DNA from: Thermobacillus xylanilyticus
GTDB taxonomy: Bacteria > Bacillota > Bacilli > Paenibacillales > Paenibacillaceae
Reading direction: 5' to 3'
Length of the DNA stretch: 64,000 nucleotides
Assembly: GCF_907165215.1 (NCBI RefSeq)
Contig: NZ_CAJRAY010000006.1
Span: 1 to 64,000 of the forward strand
Part shown: positions 61,679 to 64,000 of the stretch, one piece after another
Position numbering within the stretch: the stretch's first letter is position 1
Layout: each line of letters starts with the position of its first letter
The notes under the pieces: model-generated
The model's input: the letters and a program-made list of their open reading frames with translations, nothing else
The model's database searches: none
Told to the model about the DNA's origin: nothing
Translations under genes and position numbers: made by a program

Positions 61679-62969
61679 CACCGTGCGCCCCCAAGAGTTG
61701 CGCGACATAACGGTCGGAGCGGAAAGGCTCGATGTCGTCCGGCACGTTCTGACCGGTCGTCACGTATGCCGCTTTCAGATGGTGCTGCATGGCAAGGTTC
61801 AATACGGACCCGATCGCGTCCGTCTCATCCTGTTTCGTAAAGATGACTTTCGTCACTCCATAGGCCAGGAATCGGGAGGCAACCGCCTCCAGATCCCGCG
61901 TTTTGCCGTTCAGGCTGAGCACAAGGAACGTGTCGCAGTCTTCATCCCGCTGAATCAGACTGTTGACTTCGGACACGTACAGATCGTTGCGGAAATTCCG
62001 ACCGGCCGTATCCATGAAGATGATTTCGCGGTCTTCCAGCTGCTTGAAGGCGCGAGCCAGTTCAAGCGGCGAGAATACGACTTCCATCGGAACATTCAAA
62101 ATGTTGGCGTATGTACGGAGTTGGTCAACGGCGGCGATGCGGTACGTGTCCGATGTAATGAATCCGACTTTGCGCTTCAAGTGAAGCACTTGTTCAGCCG
62201 CCAGCTTCGCGATCGTGGTCGTTTTGCCGACACCCGTCGGTCCGACGACGTGAACGACGCGGGTGCCGTCGCGGATGCCTGCCTGCTCGCCCGGATTCAC
62301 CCACTCCCGAAGCAGCTCGGCCGCGATCTCCCAGACGGCTTCCGGCCCCGTATCGGGGCTGTAGCCGGGGTGCGCCTTGATCTTGTCAATGAGCAGCTCG
62401 ATCCATTCCTGTTCGACATCCTGCTCTGCCAGCCTCTGCCGCAATTTTCCGAGTGCGGCAGGCTCCGCATCCAGTTCGCTGCTCCGTGCGAGCTTCGCCA
62501 TCATCGCCTTCATCTGCCGGATTTCTTCCAGCACGGCATCCTGGTCGACGGCGATTCGGGCTGACGAACGGACCTCGGATTCGGGAGCGGCTTGACCGTT
62601 CCGGGACGCCGGTTCGGCCGGCGACACTTCTTCCGGATCGGCCGGGACGGCGGCTGCCGCGGACCGTGCAACCTGCTGCCGCTGCATGCCTGCGGCTTGC
62701 GGAAGCGGAGGCGCCGCCTCCGCAACCGCGGCGGCCGCTCCGGGCGGTTTGGCCAACACCGGAAGCGGGTTCTGCGGGACGTTCCGGACGCCCGGCGCAT
62801 TCGTCTCGACGGCGGCGATCACTTCCATCTTCTTCTTGCGGAACAGGCCGAGAAACCCGCCCACGTAGATTTCCTTCGTGTTCAGAATCACCGCGTCCTT
62901 GCCCAGCTCGCTGCGGATGATCGGCAGCGCCTCCGGCACCTCGTCCACGACATAGCGTTTGACCCTCAC
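61671..62969 (-). CDS. flhF: Flagellar biosynthesis GTPase FlhF
   Basis: FlhF is an SRP-type GTPase that helps place flagella. The 432-aa product has an N-terminal B domain (1-60) and an Ala/Pro-rich linker (about 60-140). An N domain precedes the G domain, with G1 GPTGVGKT at 243-250, SDTYRIAAVDQL and DTAGR at 320-324. The start is GTG at 62969, overlapping the flhA stop (GTGA). Confidence 0.95.
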   Translation of the reverse strand: MRVKRYVVDEVPEALPIIRSELGKDAVILNTKEIYVGGFLGLFRKKKMEVIAAVETNAPGVRNVPQNPLPVLAKPPGAAAAVAEAAPPLPQAAGMQRQQVARSAAAAVPADPEEVSPAEPASRNGQAAPESEVRSSARIAVDQDAVLEEIRQMKAMMAKLARSSELDAEPAALGKLRQRLAEQDVEQEWIELLIDKIKAHPGYSPDTGPEAVWEIAAELLREWVNPGEQAGIRDGTRVVHVVGPTGVGKTTTIAKLAAEQVLHLKRKVGFITSDTYRIAAVDQLRTYANILNVPMEVVFSPLELARAFKQLEDREIIFMDTAGRNFRNDLYVSEVNSLIQRDEDCDTFLVLSLNGKTRDLEAVASRFLAYGVTKVIFTKQDETDAIGSVLNLAMQHHLKAAYVTTGQNVPDDIEPFRSDRYVAQLLGAHGDD

Positions 62970-64000
62970 AGATTCACCACCCCGACACTTTGAACTTCAA
63001 CGCTCGGTTCAAGTTCGCTGTATGACAGCACCGGCACATCCTGCATCGTGCGTTCGACGATCTGCCGCAGGTACATGCGGATCGTCGGCGACGCCAGGAC
63101 GATCGGCTGCTGTCCGGATTGAATCTGGCGGGTGACTTGCTCGTTCAGCTTCTGATAAATCTGCTGCGTTGAGACGGGATCAAGCGCAAGATAGCTGCCG
63201 TGTTCCGTCTGCTGCACCGATTCGGCAATCTTCTTCTCCAGCTGCGGACCGACCGTAATGACCTTGAGCGTCTCGCCGGGATGCGCGAACTGGTTCGTGA
63301 TCTGGCGCGACAACGCCTGACGGACGTACTCGGTCAAAATATCGGGATCCTTCGTGTATGTACCGTGGTCGGCCAGCGTCTCGAAGATCGTCACCAGATC
63401 GCGGATCGACACCTTTTCTTTCAGCAGCTTGACCAGCACTTTCTGCACGTCGCCGATCGACAGCACCGACGGAATCAATTCGTCGACCAGAGCCGGGTAC
63501 TGCTCTTTCAGGTTGTCGATCAGCGCCTTCGTCTCCTGGCGGCCGATCAGTTCATGCGCGTGGCGCTTGATCACTTCGGTCAGATGAGTCGCCACGACGG
63601 AAGGCGGATCGACGACGGTATATCCGGCGAGCTCCGCCCGCTCCTTCACGGAATGTTCGATCCAGAGCGCCGGCAGCCCGAAGGCCGGTTCCTTCGTCTC
63701 GATGCCGACGACGGATTCGTCGTCGATGCCGGGGCTCATCGCAAGATAATGGTTGAGCAGCAGCTCTCCCCGTGCCACCGTGTTGCCTTTGATCTTGATG
63801 ACGTATTCGTTCGGCTTCAGCTGGATGTTGTCGCGGATCCGGATGACGGGCACGATGAGCCCGAGTTCCAGCGCGCATTGCCTGCGAATCATGATGATGC
63901 GGTCCAGCAGGTCTCCTCCCTGCTGCGTATCCGCCAGCGGAATGAGACCGTAGCCGAATTCGAACTCGATCGGATCGACCTGCAGCAGGCCGACGACGCT
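62966..64000 (-). CDS. flhA: Flagellar type III export gate protein FlhA (3' part)
   Basis: Only the C-terminal 344 residues lie in the window; the start is beyond 64000. FlhA forms the export gate of the flagellar type III secretion system, with a large cytoplasmic domain that docks chaperone-substrate complexes. Visible here are the linker/SD1-4 regions, with DPIEFEFGYGLIPLAD and GGDLLDRIIMIRRQ near the edge. VVDPPSVVATHLTEVIKRHAHELIGRQE follows, and the end is EVQSVGVVNL. It begins the visible operon and overlaps flhF by 4 nt. Confidence 0.95.
   Translation of the reverse strand, partial: SVVGLLQVDPIEFEFGYGLIPLADTQQGGDLLDRIIMIRRQCALELGLIVPVIRIRDNIQLKPNEYVIKIKGNTVARGELLLNHYLAMSPGIDDESVVGIETKEPAFGLPALWIEHSVKERAELAGYTVVDPPSVVATHLTEVIKRHAHELIGRQETKALIDNLKEQYPALVDELIPSVLSIGDVQKVLVKLLKEKVSIRDLVTIFETLADHGTYTKDPDILTEYVRQALSRQITNQFAHPGETLKVITVGPQLEKKIAESVQQTEHGSYLALDPVSTQQIYQKLNEQVTRQIQSGQQPIVLASPTIRMYLRQIVERTMQDVPVLSYSELEPSVEVQSVGVVNL

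Overview
The window is a stretch of core chromosome from a high-GC, endospore-forming, flagellated Firmicute, most likely a member of the Paenibacillaceae (Paenibacillus, Cohnella or Thermobacillus type). Four things point there. Gene order closely follows the Bacillus subtilis recA-to-flhA region. Several sporulation genes are present (spoVFAB, sleB, spoIIIE/ftsK, tepA, ylxY). The genes are GC-rich and often start with TTG or GTG. Prolyl-tRNA synthetase is of the archaeal/eukaryotic-like type. About 61 protein genes are supported, and all lie on the minus strand, so transcription runs from position 64000 towards 1. No tRNA, rRNA, CRISPR array or prophage was seen. The only mobile-element trace is what looks like an IS21-family end at positions 1-57.

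Right to left, that is, in transcription order. (1) 62966-52621 is the 3' part of a flagellar/chemotaxis operon: flhA (cut by the window edge), flhF, flhG, cheB, cheA, cheW, cheC, cheD, a membrane gene, sigD, fapA-like, and three poorly characterised genes, two of them membrane-anchored. (2) 51255-37687 carries translation and envelope genes: rpsB, tsf, pyrH, frr, uppS, cdsA, dxr, rseP, proS and polC. The single large non-coding gap, 44859-45439, lies here and holds a 51-bp tandem repeat and other hairpin repeats. (3) 37527-28916 is the rimP-nusA-ylxR-ylxQ-infB-rbfA-nrnA-truB-ribF-rpsO block. Its main promoter lies upstream of a terminator-like hairpin in the leader, as expected for NusA autoregulation. 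(4) 28791-15773 holds pnp, then the spore-linked ylxY-mlpA-dut group, the spoVFA-spoVFB-asd-dapG-dapA operon (lysine, diaminopimelate and dipicolinate), rnjB and tepA-ylzJ. (5) 15690-76 holds ftsK/spoIIIE, sleB, the ymfF-ymfH-ymfI group (linked to EF-P modification), ymfJ, ymfK, a RodZ-like gene, a 53-aa membrane protein, yajQ, rimO-pgsA, cinA, recA and recX.

Regulatory signals can be read directly in several places. recA has an SOS box just upstream of a TTGGCA-17-TAATAT promoter. sleB has a textbook sigma-G promoter, and tepA a very similar one. ylxY has a sigma-E-like promoter, and spoVFA a weaker sigma-K-like candidate. Many genes end in clear hairpin terminators.

I found no undescribed defence, mobile or biosynthetic system. 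The observations most worth a second look are the 51-bp repeat array and a 25-bp repeat that contains the dxr stop codon, the rimP-nusA leader, the sporulation promoters, the degenerate YlxY active site, and the uncharacterised small genes at the end of the chemotaxis operon.
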